64,000 nucleotides of DNA from Sphagnum magellanicum (lineage: Eukaryota; Streptophyta; Sphagnopsida; Sphagnales; Sphagnaceae). This document shows positions 23,376-36,642 of the stretch, piece by piece. Position 1 is the stretch's first letter. Each line of letters starts with the position of its first letter. The stretch spans positions 14,595,061 through 14,659,060 of the forward strand of contig CM038912.1 in the NCBI GenBank assembly GCA_021904315.1, read 5' to 3'. The translations under genes were made by a program, and so were the position numbers. Under the pieces are notes generated by a model, which saw only the letters and a program-made list of their open reading frames with translations, was not told where the DNA came from and searched no databases.

Positions 23376-26300
23376 TGCCTTATAACCAATTTTTGTAGAA
23401 GGCACATCAAGATTGTTTTCTCAAGTTTGAGCTAGAGATTCATGGGCCCATTCACTATTGGTGTTTGTTATATTAGTTACACTATTGGAAATTTGATGTA
23501 TGTGGGAAGGTTGTTTTTTTAATTGGAGATTCTATGTCCTACAACTTTAGGAACCCTAAGTGTTCAAGTGTTGATCCGAAGGTTCTAACTTATGGTTTGG
23601 AAAAAATCACTAAATTTATCATAATATGATTAGGTTATCTTCCTTTCTAGTTTGTAGTTTACAATCTTGGTGCTAGCTAAAAGAAAAAACTTGAAAACCT
23701 CTCTAGTAAATAAACCTTTGGATTTTGTAGCATGTTTTTTATGACTTCCATGAGTGTTGAGATTAGATCATCCTCCTATGTTTATCTTTTCACATGTGTG
23801 ACAATGAAACCAAGCTAACCATGTTGATGAAAATGATGAAAGTGATAAATATTTGTAAATTTATAAATTTGCAAATGTGTAGTTGGAAAATTCAATAGAC
23901 CCAATTTAGAGTTTGATGTTATCAATATTAGCTTGTAGCTTGCATCAAATTAATCTCATGAGTTCTTAATGATTGTTTCCCATATGTTACAACATATGCA
24001 AATGAACTTTCCCTAAACTTTAACAACTCATGCATTTGAAATTTCATTGTTTTATGCTACCTACCATGGTGCAAGTCTTATGGGTTATGTTTGATGTAAT
24101 TCATCTTGTTGATACAAGAACTAATGTTAGTCCTTGATTTCAATCCTTGCTTTCAAACTAAATAAGTAAAATTTTAAACCCTAAACCTAATTTGCACCAC
24201 ATCATATCCCCTTAAGCCTTAAATTGTTTTGGGTAACCCCTAATGTAGGTATTCAATTTTGGTTTGTTTGTTACCTACCATGGTTTAGGTTTTAGGTTTA
24301 TGTTTGGTGTAGGTAGGTTGATGATACACAAACAAAGAATTGAAATCCAAATGACTTTTGCAACAAGAAAACAATTACAACAAGTAACAACAAGTTTCGA
24401 ACAACTTAACAAGTATCTAACACATTTTCAGCAACTTAGCAAAATTGTAATTAATTTACAAGTTAAGATTTTGCATCATAATTAGGGTATTTTTTAGTTT
24501 TAGGGTTAGAGGCAAGCTTGGAGAGAAATACATTGGGTTTAGGGGAAATTTTTTGGACAATTAGTTAAACCTTAATGAAACATATAAATAGAGAGAAAAA
24601 CCTTTCAAAGTTTATTCTTTCTTATGGTTTAGCTCAATGACATCATGCTTTGTAGTCAATTATATATCCTTGTGCTCATAAAACTTTCTTTTGAATATTA
24701 ATATTATTTTCTTAAATCTTTGGGTCTACAAAACTTAAAACTTGAAGAAAATTGACCTTTGTAGCAAAAGGAGGATTGTAACAAGCCTCCAAGAGTTCAT
24801 GAACGAGTCTACAACAAGTTCACATGTTAGTAACTTTCTTTATGTTTAGGTTTGGAGCTATCTAGATCCCATGAATGGGGTTGGGGAAAATGAAATGGGC
24901 CTTTTGTGTTTTTTTGTATCATGCAATTTAGGTTTAAAATTAGGGAAAATAACTTGGTCAATCAATCATATGGAAACATAGATAGAGAAAGAGACAAACC
25001 CATAGAAACATAGAAAAATAATTCAAAAGGACATAGAGACTTATACATAATAACATAATGATTATGGGATAATAACACAACGAAACACATAAACACAAAG
25101 TTAAAAACATAGAAACACATAAAGATAGGAAGGCAAGGAAGGCAAGGAAAATGAAAGGAAGGAAGGAAAAGAAAGTTTTTTTGTTGGTTATTTTGATGGA
25201 ACAATTTGTTTATCTTGAATCAAATCAAAAAGTAAATTATTTCTATTTTCTCATTTGTCCATAATATTGGGACCATCTTTGTCTTATTAGAAAGAAAATA
25301 CAAATAAACTCACATTACTTTTTGGACCCATCCAATTGGATGCATCAAAATCAAGAATAATCTTTCCAAGCAAAAAACAAAAAAATAGGTATACTATATC
25401 CTTTTAGTAACCCCATTTTGAAATTTATATGTATATATAGATATGGATAGAAATTTTTTGATCTACAACTTTGCAATCCAAATTATTCATGGACTTCCAA
25501 ACCAAATTTATATCCAAAAATATTCTAGATGTATTTCTTTTTGTTATAAGTGGTAACATTCTAATCTTTAAACTTGAGAGACTTGCAAATGACAAGAGCC
25601 TTACTTGGGTCCATCCCATCAGAACCCCAAAACACAAATTCAAAGAGGGCATGAAGAATCCCAAGCTTCAACAACCTTAATGATTTATTATCAATGTCTT
25701 GCAATTTTAACATAAGCAAAAAAACAAACCTTACTACCCAATCATAATTTTTTTGTTATCATTGAACAAACCACATATTTTTTTAAAAATATTGTGTGCA
25801 CTTACCCATAACACACAAAAACCCTTACTACTCTTAACCATGGCTATGTAATCAAATATTATAGAACCTCAAGGTGTCAAGCACAACAACCTTTATTTCA
25901 ATCATTCCATTCAAAACATGATAAGATCCCCACCAATAAAACAAGTTAGCCATTGAGGTAATTATGCCAAACAACAATGTATTGAAGCACAAAATTATTT
26001 TGTAAAACTCTTCACATCTTGGGATCAATAAACACTTAAAATGTTGTTGGGTGAAAACACTATAAAAGGAGCTAGGGGTGCCAAGGTAAAAATCCTTTTC
26101 CAAGGATTGCACATGACATGTCATTCTTTTTGTCGGTTTATAACTTTAATTTTTTTATTTTGGATACCCATTTTAACATTTCATGTTAGATATAAATACA
26201 AATTGACTACAAGTTGATTTTATATCATGTATATTCTACATTCATGCCATCTATCACATAAATATGAACAACTTTTGTTAAAATCACATTTTCAAAATCC

Positions 26301-28730
26301 ATAATTTTCAGGGTCAAAAGCACTTTTGGGCCAAATGTGTTCAAATGGGCTCTTTAAAAAATCACCAATTCAAGTCCTTTTGCCCATTTAATCATCAGTG
26401 TTAAAATCCTTTCCATTTTTTTGAAAGAATGGTATAGATTTGGTACAAAAAAGACATTTAAAAAATAAAGATTGTCCACTCTCGAGGTTTGAGTGGTTTG
26501 AACATGGAAAAACATTTTTTGTTTTTGTCAAACTTTGAAAATGTAACCTTTGAAATTAATGGGAAAAATTCAAAAAAAAATGATGATAATTCAAAGTATT
26601 ATGCTTCATATATGATATTTCAAACATATAAAAATGCAATTTTAAGGAATGTCCATTCACTTGGGTGCCTCCTCTGATTATGTTTTTACCTTGTTGTTCA
26701 CTAATATCACAAAGACCACTTTCTCCAAATATTGATTACTATAGCCTTCACATTAACAATGTTTTCAATTCTTTACACTATAAACATTTTTTTGGTTTTT
26801 GCAATGTAAACCACTTGTTTGGTCATAATAGTATAAACCCCATATTTGTTATTTTCTAGAACCTTCTATATTGGCTTGAAATATTTTAATCAATGATAAT
26901 GGCCTAACTAATTTTACTTTAAAATAGAGAAATGAAGTAATAATGTGGTACTCATCTTAATTGCAAGCAAATGTTTTACCATGTAACAAGTCAATTTTTT
27001 GTACAATATAATTTTATAGCAAGTCATCATGTGAATTTGTCGACTTACTATTAAATTTTTAAAAAAATGGTTTGTCATGGAAAATATACAATATATGATA
27101 GTTATTATAGTAATTTTGTTGGTCGCCTCCCAAAAGACCCATATGCTGAGCCTTTATTGTGTTAAAATTATATATATATTGCATAATGAAAAGTCTTAGC
27201 ATGTTTGAAATCAAAAAACAACCATGCCATGTGTAATGACCAAAAAATGTTGGCAAAGTTTAATTGATGGTACATTATTGCACTACCTAATTGGATTTGG
27301 AAACCAACTACCAAATGATTAATTCAATTTTAAATCTTAACTTCAGCGCTTGGTTTTTTTATTTTGAAATTTTTGGTAGGTAACAATTATAAATAATAAT
27401 AAGGTCATTCTTTTTCAAGGTCATCAGATAGTCCAATGTGTTTATATTGTTTCAATTTTAAGTCCTCAAACTTTAAAGTCTACAATTCAAACCTAATAGT
27501 CAAAAGCTTATAGATTTTTAATTTTATACAAATTTCGACACAAGTAATAAATAACTTTTCAAAAAATTGGCAAATTGTTTTTAAAAAATTTATGCCAAAA
27601 TCGTTTAGGTATTATGGTAGTCCATCAACCCCATATAATCCTAAATTTATGCTTGCATCTACTCCTACATCCATCTATGTGGAGTTGGAGGCACCATCAC
27701 ATTGGCTTACTATGGCATTAAACTTCACATCTACATCCACTTCATTAGAAAATGTTGGGATGAAGGCAAAATATTTCCAAAACCAATAATGAAACATTGA
27801 ATGGATGACATCCACTATGGAGGTGGACTTAAAATAATGCCTATTTCTAATGTAAGAACAATTGTAGATAAATGTTGGCAAGGCAAACAAGCTTAAGAAA
27901 AATAAATTGGAAATAATTAGGGATCTAGGAGTTATAGGTGAGGAGGAGTTCAAAACACAAAGTAAGGAATTGTTGCACTTGTAGAATTAGAAATATCCAT
28001 CTTCACTATGGTCAATAAGGTCAAGCATTCATTCATTTATGACTTCAAATGTGAAGTCCATTTGATATATGTGCAAAAAGTTTTTAAAGATAGTTACAAC
28101 TTTGAACAAATGTGTGTACTTGGGTTTTGTGGAATCAACATTTTTCATCAATTATCTCCATTTCCTTTTCAAACCACCAATCCCCCATTCCATTCACACT
28201 TTGTACCCAATGTGCATTTTGTTGTAGGCCTTGATAGCATCTTAGTTAACATTAAGAGCCACCTCATGCTTCCCAATTTTCCTCATGATGAGGATTTCTT
28301 TGCCCAAATAGTTGAGGTCCCCCAATAAGTACTCAAAATATTCATGATCATGCACAAAGAATTAATGTTAGTTTTGATGCAGTTTAAACTAATGCAAGAT
28401 GGTGACATCATGGTAAAAGCCTATATATTTATAATTAAAGTAAATGAACAATCTTTGATGATCAACAACAATAATGTTGATCATCAAATAAATCTTATTG
28501 CATTCATTGAACTAGGTCCTAATGTGTAACATTATTCTAGGGTTTGCAAATTTTCATGAATGTGCCATCAATCAACCCAATGCAACCTTTGAACTTTGGT
28601 ATGGTGATGCCTAACATAAGTTTAATTTTGATTGTGAACCACTGGATCTTATTTTTATCTCATCATTGATGCAAGATGTAATGAAAATGACATCATCACA
28701 AATTACATTATTTAACTAGTTCCATAAAAA
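23376..28730. other. Gene-poor AT-rich DNA
   Basis: No supported gene. Two ORFs at 27592-27789 and 28008-28328 have a more balanced composition than their neighbours, but no motif was recognised; they could be remnants of a decayed element. Confidence 0.45.
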
Positions 28731-29779
28731 AAAATCTACATGACACACCCCTAAACTCCTTGAAAGATTCAAATGTGAATCCAAAAGCAAAAATAATGGA
28801 AAAAGGAATTGGGGTACATTTCCTAGCTTACAACACTTTGGGGGTAAGAAAGGCATGTTGGAGCTCCAGGATGGGGATTAGGACGAGTGACAAGCGAACC
28901 AATTAGACTTGCACAAACCAAACAACAAGTTGGTTAGTGCATAATTAAAGCACTTTTGATGCATGAACAAACCACATGCATACATGGACTTACAAGACTC
29001 ACCATGGCTTGGATTTGGGGGAAGCCACCACCTTCCTCTTTATAATATTATTTGTGATTAGCCATAAGGGCTACACCCAAATGTCATTTTTCTTGAGATT
29101 CCCAAATCAGGAGTCCAGAAATTCTCTAAATTAGGACTCTCATCATTTTGGACGCTCATAACTTCTTATGCAGACCTCCAATTGAAATGAGGTCCAAAGC
29201 AAAGTTATAGCCTTTGTTGAAATCTTTCCAATGATATGTGCCATGCCACCTGCACACACATAATTTAGGGCGATTTCCAACTTTTAATGGTCGAGAATCA
29301 AATTTTCATTTTGATTCCTACCCTTTCTTTTGGCCATAACTTATGTTGCAAGTACTCAAATGGATCATGCAAACTCATTTTAAACATTTACATATGAAGA
29401 ACTTTCCAATGGTATAAAAATGTTTTCAATCTAATGAATTTTGACCTTTCAAATTGTTCTTTGAAAATTCGAGACTCCATAAAAATTCCAACTCCCAAAA
29501 TGGCAATCCACTTGGGAATGTGTGTGGGCTCATTCCCTCACAATTTTTTGCATTCCCGAGAGTGTGAGTGTGACTCTCAAATTCCACTTTCAATCTGCAC
29601 CTTTCCATGCCATTGCCTTGGTCATGAGCCCAAGGTTAAGGTCATAACACTACATGTGCCATTATCATGTTTCATATACAAAATGAATTACAAAAAATGT
29701 GGTAAGTGGTCAATTTTGAAAAATGCCATGTTTGAATGTGGTGATCACTTGCAAACCACACATGATCCACTAAACTCTA
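28731..29779. other. Possible decayed retroelement segment
   Basis: From TGACACACCCC (28740) the sequence changes to a more balanced composition. Phrases such as CATAACTT, AGTTATAGCC and ACTTTCCAATG, each near short inverted matches, recall plant LTR-retroelement non-coding regions. No coding domain or paired LTR was found, so this is a weak inference. Confidence 0.25.
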
Positions 29780-30490
29780 CAACATAAACCTTAATCCAAA
29801 ATCGTAAACCTTAAACCATAACTTAAATTCTAAAACAAAAACTTAATTCAAACTTAAACTTTAATTCCTAAAAATCAAACCTTAATCCAAATTCATAAAA
29901 CCAAAACCTTAACTTAAAACCTTAACCCAAACCTTTACAATTAAAACTTTAAGCCCAAAACTATAAAATTAAAACCCTAATCGAATCCCTTAAAACCAAA
30001 ACCTAATTCAAACTCCTAAAACTATAACCAAAACCCTTAAAATTCAAACCTAAATCCAATTCCTTAAACCAAAACCTAATCCAAACCCCTAAAACTTTAA
30101 CCAAAAATTTAAACCCAAACTTTAAAATTAAAATATTAATCCAATACCTTAAAACCGAAACCTAATCCAAAACCCTAAAACTTTAACCAAAACCTTAAAC
30201 CCAAACCTTTAAAATAAAATTTTTAATCCAATACTTTAAAACCAAAACATATTCCAAACCCTTAAAACTAAAATTCTAATCCAAACCCTAAACCCAAACC
30301 TTTAACCTAATCCAAACCCCTAAAACCAAAACTTTAATCCAAACCCTTAGCCTTGTCGAAACCCCTAAAACTCTAACCAAAAGCATAAACCCAAACCTTA
30401 ATCCAAACCCCTAATTAAAAACCCTAATCCAAACCTTATGATAAAATGTTTAATCCAAAACCCAAATCCCAAACCTTTAAAACCAAAATT
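29780..30490. repeat. Degenerate CCCTAAA-type telomere-like array
   Basis: About 700 bp of variants such as AACCCTAATCC, AAACCCCTAAAACC and CCTTAAACCCAAACC, clearly derived from or drifting around the plant telomere unit with the C-rich strand on the plus side. Exact tandem periodicity is lost. Confidence 0.75.
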
Positions 30491-31399
30491 TTAATTTGAA
30501 AACCAAAATGTGGTGTTCATTTGTAAATCATGTATGGTGAGCTATGGTGGGCACCGCTAATGCCATTAACTTGTTGAATTCTACCCATGTGAAATTGTTC
30601 ACTATTTTGGACAACCTTGGCATTGTTCACATTAATTTAACAAGTTCAACTCAAACTTTCACAATTAGATCCACTATCTAACACATGCCCTCTTCTAACT
30701 CATGGGCATTGAACATGTCAAATGAATTAACAACAATATTTACAATTGTAAAAACATATTATTTCTATCTATCTATCCATGTTTGCAAACTTTTGCTCTA
30801 TCATGTCTTCATCATTTGAGGATGAGGAGTTATAGCAATTCCTCAAATTCATTTCTTGTTAAAATAAGGACTTCACGTTGAGACTTAAAGATTTCCTGAA
30901 TAACAGCATTGTTGCCTTTTCCTGGGTTGCTATTTGAATTAATGGTTTGTGGTAGGAGTTCTTAAAACCTTTTTTAACGAATTCTTTTTTCAATATTCTC
31001 AAAGAGGAGAGCCTTTGCTCAAAGCTTCTAGTTTTTTTAGGGAAAGAAAACTAAAGAAATCATAGTATAGCACGATGTTAGGTCCACATCTACAATTCAG
31101 TATCCTTTTCCTTCCCATCAAATATAACAACTATCTTTTGTAAAATTAGAACCATGGCTTGAAGACGAAACCAATGTTTCCAAATGAAAAAACCCTTCCA
31201 CTTGAGTGAGAAATGACAAAAAAATAAGTTGAAGATGTTCCCACATATATAATTTTTGCTCATAAAACAAAGCGATCCCTTTTGCACAAGGTTGAAAATT
31301 AAGATTTTAGATTGCATTTTTGGTTTTAGGGTTTAGGAATGGGGATTAAAGGTTTGGATTATGATTTGGATTTAAATTTTGATAGCCCTTATATACAAC
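30491..31399. other. No gene seen
   Basis: AT-rich intergenic DNA between two degenerate short-repeat arrays. The minus-strand ORF at 31090-31317 has no recognisable motif. Confidence 0.5.
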
Positions 31400-32010
31400 T
31401 AAGGAAGCCTTATGTAGCACCTTAGATAGCCCATCATCTAAATAACCTTGTAAAGAACAATTAAGTATCCCCTAATTTTGGTAGGGCCCTATGTAATCCT
31501 TTGAATAGTCTCTAAATATTCCCTAACCAAGGTAAGCCCTTAAATAGTCCGTAAATATCCCTTAAATAACCCTTTAAGTAATCTTTAAATAGTCCCTTAT
31601 GTAATGTCATAAGTAACCCCCTAGGTAGCCTTTAATTTTAAAAGTCCTTAAATAATCTTATAAATAACCCCAAAATAACTCCTTAGATAGTCCCTAAATA
31701 ATTCTTATGTAACCCCATAATTATTCCTTAAGTATCCCCTAACCTCATAAGTTCTTAAATAATCTCCTAAATAAGCCACTAGGTAACCTCAAAATAATCC
31801 TTAATATAGTCCTCTAAATAACCCCTGAATAAACCCTAAATAGTCCCCTAGGCAACTCTTAAAAAGCTCCCAATTTAACCCCATAAGTAACCTCTAGATA
31901 ATTCCTAAATAGTTCCCCAAATAATCCCTAATACTAATAACCATGGGTAGGTAAAATCTCTAAGTAATCCATGGGTAGGGGAGTAGGTAACCTATAAGTA
32001 GGCAAAGCCT
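31400..32010. repeat. Degenerate array of TAAATAGTCCC/TAAGTAACCCC-type units
   Basis: Dozens of short units alternating A/T-rich (TAAATA, TAAGTA) and C-rich (GTCCC, ACCCC, ATCCC) parts, about 10-13 bp apart. It resembles the telomere-like array before it but has a TAGTCCC or TAACCCC core instead of CCCTAAA. Confidence 0.7.
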
Positions 32011-32989
32011 AACTAACGTAGTTAACACTCTACTTGGTAGCCCTTAGTCTATGGCCATGAAGATAGACTGTAGTGTGGTTAGAAAAGTGACCATGATAAT
32101 CAATCACTTTTGAGGACTTTACCCTGCGTTTTGAGGATGGGTCCTCACTTCTTTTATTGCACTTTATGGATATCTCGAAAAGGGTGGATGAGAGGGACAC
32201 TCACTCAGCGCCAAAGTGACCTAAAATCAAGAATTATTCTTTGGATTACTTTATTATCTTCAGACTTAAGCATCCTCTCCTCCACAGGTGGCTTGTAAAG
32301 TGGAAAGATTTGACTTCATGCAATAAAGTTATCTGTAAAAGTCAGGTGATTAGGAAGGCGAGAATCGTCAGTTTCGGCATAATAGGGCATCAAACGCATA
32401 ACTGCTGCTGCTGGGAATGAAAATGATTTTTACAAAAAAGAAATAACTGGGACCCAAACTAGTTTTTCCACCAATTTTGGTTGTAAACAACTGAGTTTCA
32501 TTCCCTCTTTTCCCTTTTTCCTGAGCGCCTCCACTGCTGCTACTCCTACATATATATATATATTTTCACTGCTCCTACACGTAGGACTACGACAAATTAC
32601 TCTCGAACCTTGTGCATTAAATGCTGAGTTTCAGCATTTCATACTGAGATTTAATAAAATTTCATTACTTTGCAGATACCACTGAAAGAAAGAGAGGATA
32701 GGAGGTGAAAGAGAGGGTGACTTTATGATTAATCTAATGTTTAAAATAAAAATAAAACCCTCTTCCCCAAGCCAACATCCAATATTTGCAAATGTGAACA
32801 CTTTTGAAAGGCCTAGTGATCTCGTGTTTGTGGATTCACAGGAATGAGAAGATTTTTAAAGAGCAAGTCTTGCTTGGAGCATGCATTTAAACCCACTTAA
32901 ACCAACATCCATGATGTTATGCATAAAATATGTTATTGCAATTTAGGATCCATTTACAACACCATACTCCATTATGTTGTTTGATTAGT
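32011..32989. other. No gene seen; somewhat GC-richer island
   Basis: Positions 32040-32420 are less AT-rich than their surroundings and contain two near-copies of TTTTGAGGA (32109 and 32129). No domain was recognised in any frame. Confidence 0.4.
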
Positions 32990-33335
32990 TTTGTTTGTTG
33001 GTTTTGCCTACCAAGGCAAGGATATTGTGTTTAGATTCATTATAGAGTATAGTAGCTTAAGGGATTTTGGCCCTTAGGTAATAATTTATAGGTCTATTTT
33101 TATGTGAGGATTTTTGAAAGATGATATTTTGGCTTGTGTTGAAACTTGAGATTAGTTATAGAGTTATAACATCTTCAAGGATTTTGGATTTTTTAGAAGA
33201 TTTTTTGAAGATTATATTTTTGCATGGTGAAATATTTGAGTTTTCATAATTTTATTTTATTTTATTTCCTTAAGATACTTTTTAATGTAAATGGCAAGGC
33301 CACAATGTGACACACCCCTTGTTACATTTTAGTGA
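32990..33335 (+). mobile_element. Repeat family A, copy with intact MITE empty site
   Basis: Matches 7207-7745 from CCTACCAAGGCAAGGATATTGTG through TGTGACACACCCCTTGTT, without the 199-bp insertion. TA at 33050-33051 is the single copy of the duplicated target. Confidence 0.8.
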
Positions 33336-33725
33336 CCGCCCTCCCCTGGCCTGTACTGTTGTTCTTTGAAGTTTTATTTTTCGCAATGGATGTTGTCCGT
33401 TTGTTTTTTTAAAATTAAAAAATAATATTTTATTTAATTAATTTATTAAAAAAACCCAAGCCCAATTTTGAACTAGTCTTAAATTCTCCGTAGCTCAAGG
33501 TTTTGTTTGAATCCACAAAAAAGAAAAAAAGTCAATAGGAAGTTTGAATTTTGTGGGGGAAAAAACTAGCAGCCTCAAAATTTAGTGGTAGAGACTAGAG
33601 ACAACAATCCCCAAATATTATTAATGGGGTGAAAGTGAATTGAAAAATAAAATGAAAATCATTAATTTCACCATTCTAGGTAGCTGGCCACCTTTTTTAT
33701 ATAATATTATATATTATAAAATATA
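33336..33725. other. No gene seen
   Basis: AT-rich DNA after repeat family A; no ORF with coding character. Confidence 0.5.
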
Positions 33726-33777
33726 TCTTTAACTTGATTCTTTATATAATATTATATATAAAGAATCAAGTTAAAGA
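33726..33777. repeat. Perfect 52-bp palindrome (23-bp arms)
   Basis: TCTTTAACTTGATTCTTTAT and three further bases form the left arm, 33726-33748. ATATTA is the loop (33749-33754), and the right arm (33755-33777) is its exact reverse complement. AT-rich hairpins of this kind can be element ends or cruciform-prone sites. Confidence 0.95.
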
Positions 33778-36149
33778 TTGCAAAATCATCATCCTTTCCT
33801 CTTGCAAAGAAACAAAAGAAACAAAGAAAGAAAGGAGGAAAAGAAAAGGAAAGAAAAAAAGAAAAAGAAAAAGAAGAAGAAGAATGGAATATGTGTTTTG
33901 TTTTTAGCCATTTTCCAAAAGGAAAAAAATGTGACTTAAAAAACAAAGTGGAAGAAGGACCAAAAACCCAACTGAAGAAATATGGCATTTCCCAAACCCC
34001 AAAATTTAAAATAATAATAATAATAATAATAATAATTTAAAAAACAACCCCAACAAGAGTTCAAAGTTATGAACTCTAGTAATAGTTTAAATCTCCTTGA
34101 AATGAAGACAAAAGCTATAAATTCTAGTTGACATAGTTTGTGATGACAAAAAAAAATTCTTCAAATAGTTCTAATAAAAGTGGTAACATAATATAGTACC
34201 TTTTTCAATTTCTTCACTAGTTAAATTATTTTTGAAAATCTTGGTTTTTTTTTAATATAGAAATTAATTATGTGTTTGAGATGTCAAAATCTAAGAAAAT
34301 TACAAAGCCGAGAAAAATACGCAAAAAAAAATTGGTGGAAATCCTTGAGCTTCTAAAGCTTGAGACCAGTCCACCAATTGTAGAACACCCATATCCAATA
34401 ATTGACAACAATTTTTTCTATCCTATAATATTTAGTGAAACATTATCTCTCCTCATTTTCACCCCCCCCAAAAAAAAAAAAGAAAAAAAAAGCAAAGTAA
34501 AAAAAATGTTGTAAATAAAAGGTTTCAGAGTTTCAGAGAATTTGCCAAAGAAGCTGTCTATATTTATTTTGCCAAATTTTCAACCATTTTTTTAATTTTT
34601 TTTGGCTTACTTACTCCCAAAGTGAGATTTTGAAGCATAAAAAATAATTATTCAACACCCAAATGCCATACATACATAAGAAGGGACTATAGTAATAGTA
34701 GTAATAGTAGTCTTATGTTTTTGGTGCAAAAGAAATCTTCAAATTCAAAGTTAAAGTTTGTTGAGAGATCACTTGTTGTTGGTGATTGAATGAAGTTGAA
34801 GCTAGAAATTTAACTTGCAACCCAAAATTGGAACTTGCAAAGTTAAACCCAATTTCAGTTGCACTAAGTATATAGTCTTCTGCAACTAATTAGTATCATA
34901 AACCCTAAACCCTAAACCCTAAATCCTATAAACAAATTGTTTTGTTGGTCAAAGTCATGAAATGAACAACACTAGTGTGCAGATTGCCAAAAATCTGCAA
35001 AAGAAAAAAAAAAAAAACAAAGTCTTGGTCCTCAAAAAGTGGTGAAACTTTTCCATCTGCCAAAGTATGTTGTCCTCAAAGTATGTGGAATTTTTTCGGT
35101 GCTAGTTAGTAGTAGTAATAAAGATGATGTTGCAAGAGATGGAGTGCAAGAGTTGATGTTGAAGTTGCGGCAATTATTTCCCTGTTGGCACTGGAAAAAT
35201 GTGCTTGAATGTTGAGTCTATTAAAGAACTTTTGTTGTCCAAAGTTTGAGTAAAATTCTAGTTTAGTCTAGTACTAAGTAGTAGCTAGCAGAGACTTCTG
35301 AGGAGGTGAGAGAAGTCAGATCTGCAATTTCTTCTTGAGAAAGTCTTTGGTCATGTTGTGGAGTTTGAATGTGAAATTTGGTTGTAGAAGCACACTTTCT
35401 TGTGCACAATTTTGTATAGCAAAAATTATACATCTGCTTGCTGTGCCACAGTGCGCACTAGAAAGAAGTTGTCCCCAAGTTGTTGTCAAAGTTGTGAATT
35501 CACAACATGATCATCATGGCTGCAAACTCAAAATAGCAGCAGCATGTGTAAAAGTTGCAAGGAGAACTGTTGTCTTTTAGACTTTGTGACCCAAAAGTGC
35601 AAAGCAGTAGAGTGTTTGATGTGGATCATGACCATCCATGGCAGAATTTCACAGGTTACAACTGCTTTTTCTTCTTCTTCTTCTTCTTCTTCCCTGCCAC
35701 CACAATTGATCATCAAAGCTGGCTGCTGCACCACAATCCAAAACTTTGGCCAACAGCTCAAGCTTTTGCTGCAAGCAAAGTTCAAACCCCATCATGCATT
35801 GATCAATACAAGCTTTTATCCAATCCAGCTGCTGCACGACAAACTAGCAGTTCTAAGCTGCTGCTGACTTGAGCTTGTTGCTGTTACAAAATTATGTGAA
35901 ATTCTGTGACTGACTGAGAAAATCTCCAGCTAGGTGCAGCAGCAGCACACAATTTCATCGCAAAAAACTGGACCTGGACTCCATGCATCCATGCATCACT
36001 CCACTGCCCCGGCAGCTGCAGCAAAAAAATTCCCAAGCAAAATTCCTGCAATTACTTGGCTATTGTCAGCTTCTTCATCCGTGACAGGAGCAGCTGCAGA
36101 TCGAGAGGATTTCAGACATGTAATTGCAAGCATGTAACTGCAGTTCAAC
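33778..36149. other. Intergenic; probable upstream region of the EMS1-like gene
   Basis: Contains purine-rich tracts (33815-33885), (AAT)n at about 34010-34036, telomere-type repeats CCCTAAACCCTAAACCC at 34900-34925 and a (TTC)n run at about 35663-35692. From 35330 on, composition becomes more balanced with many CAGCAG/GCTGCTG triplets, possibly leader exons, but no domain could be recognised. Confidence 0.4.
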
Positions 36150-36429
36150 ATGCAAGTTTCTTCTGTGTGCATCATTTGCAGTTCCAGGCTTCAAGTTCTG
36201 CAGCTGCTTTTTCAGGTAATCAGTATCATGGCACTTTCAGCTTCAATCATGGCATGTCATGAGATTCCAGGACATGGCAGCAGCCGGTCGGATGATCAGC
36301 AGAAGCAGCAGCTCCTCATGGACTTCAAGATGAGAATCTGGACTGATGATGATCATCAGAATCCTCTTGAGGAGCGTGCCATTCCTCATGTTGCCTTGCA
36401 GATTCAGCTCCCCAACAACAATTTACGAG
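36150..36429 (+). CDS. Possible first exon with signal peptide and LRR N-terminal-like module
   Basis: The ATG at 36150 opens 93 codons ending at donor ACGAG|GTGGGT. A moderately hydrophobic start (LQVLQLLFQVISIMALSA) could be a signal peptide. The segment QQLLMDFKMRIWTDDDHQNP parallels AVLLAWKMELWAENKDISTP in the main exon, and LQIQLPNNNLRG looks like a first LRR strand. The donor leaves one base, and the acceptor TTCTCTAG|GT at 36642 supplies two, so the junction is in phase with the main exon. It may be a true first exon, which would supply the signal peptide missing from the main ORF, or the relic of a duplicated gene start. The cysteine pair of a normal LRR cap is absent. Confidence 0.45.
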
Positions 36430-36483
36430 GTGGGTAGTAGTAGTAGTAGTACATCCATCATCAATCCTGCAACTACTGTCTCC

Positions 36484-36495
36484 AAGAAGAAGAAG

Positions 36496-36525
<30 letters not shown>
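36484..36525. repeat. (AAG)n microsatellite
   Basis: Fourteen AAG triplets lie within the proposed first intron (36430-36642) of the EMS1-like gene. Confidence 0.95.
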
Positions 36526-36526
<1 letters not shown>

Positions 36527-36642
36527 TCTCAAATGCATTCAATGATGATGAGAGCTCCTGTAGCTGGACATTGCATCTCTTGCTCCTCTTTTGTTTTGCT
36601 GATTCAATCTAGAGTTTCACTGTTTTGAGAATTCTTCTCTAG

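Noticed and set aside
34272..34514. Lys-rich plus-strand ORF of 80 residues
   Set aside because: It relies on poly-A tracts and has no motif; likely chance in AT-rich DNA.
36346..36612. Plus-strand ORF with a Lys run and a hydrophobic end
   Set aside because: The Lys run is the (AAG)n microsatellite, and the ORF overlaps the proposed intron in another frame.
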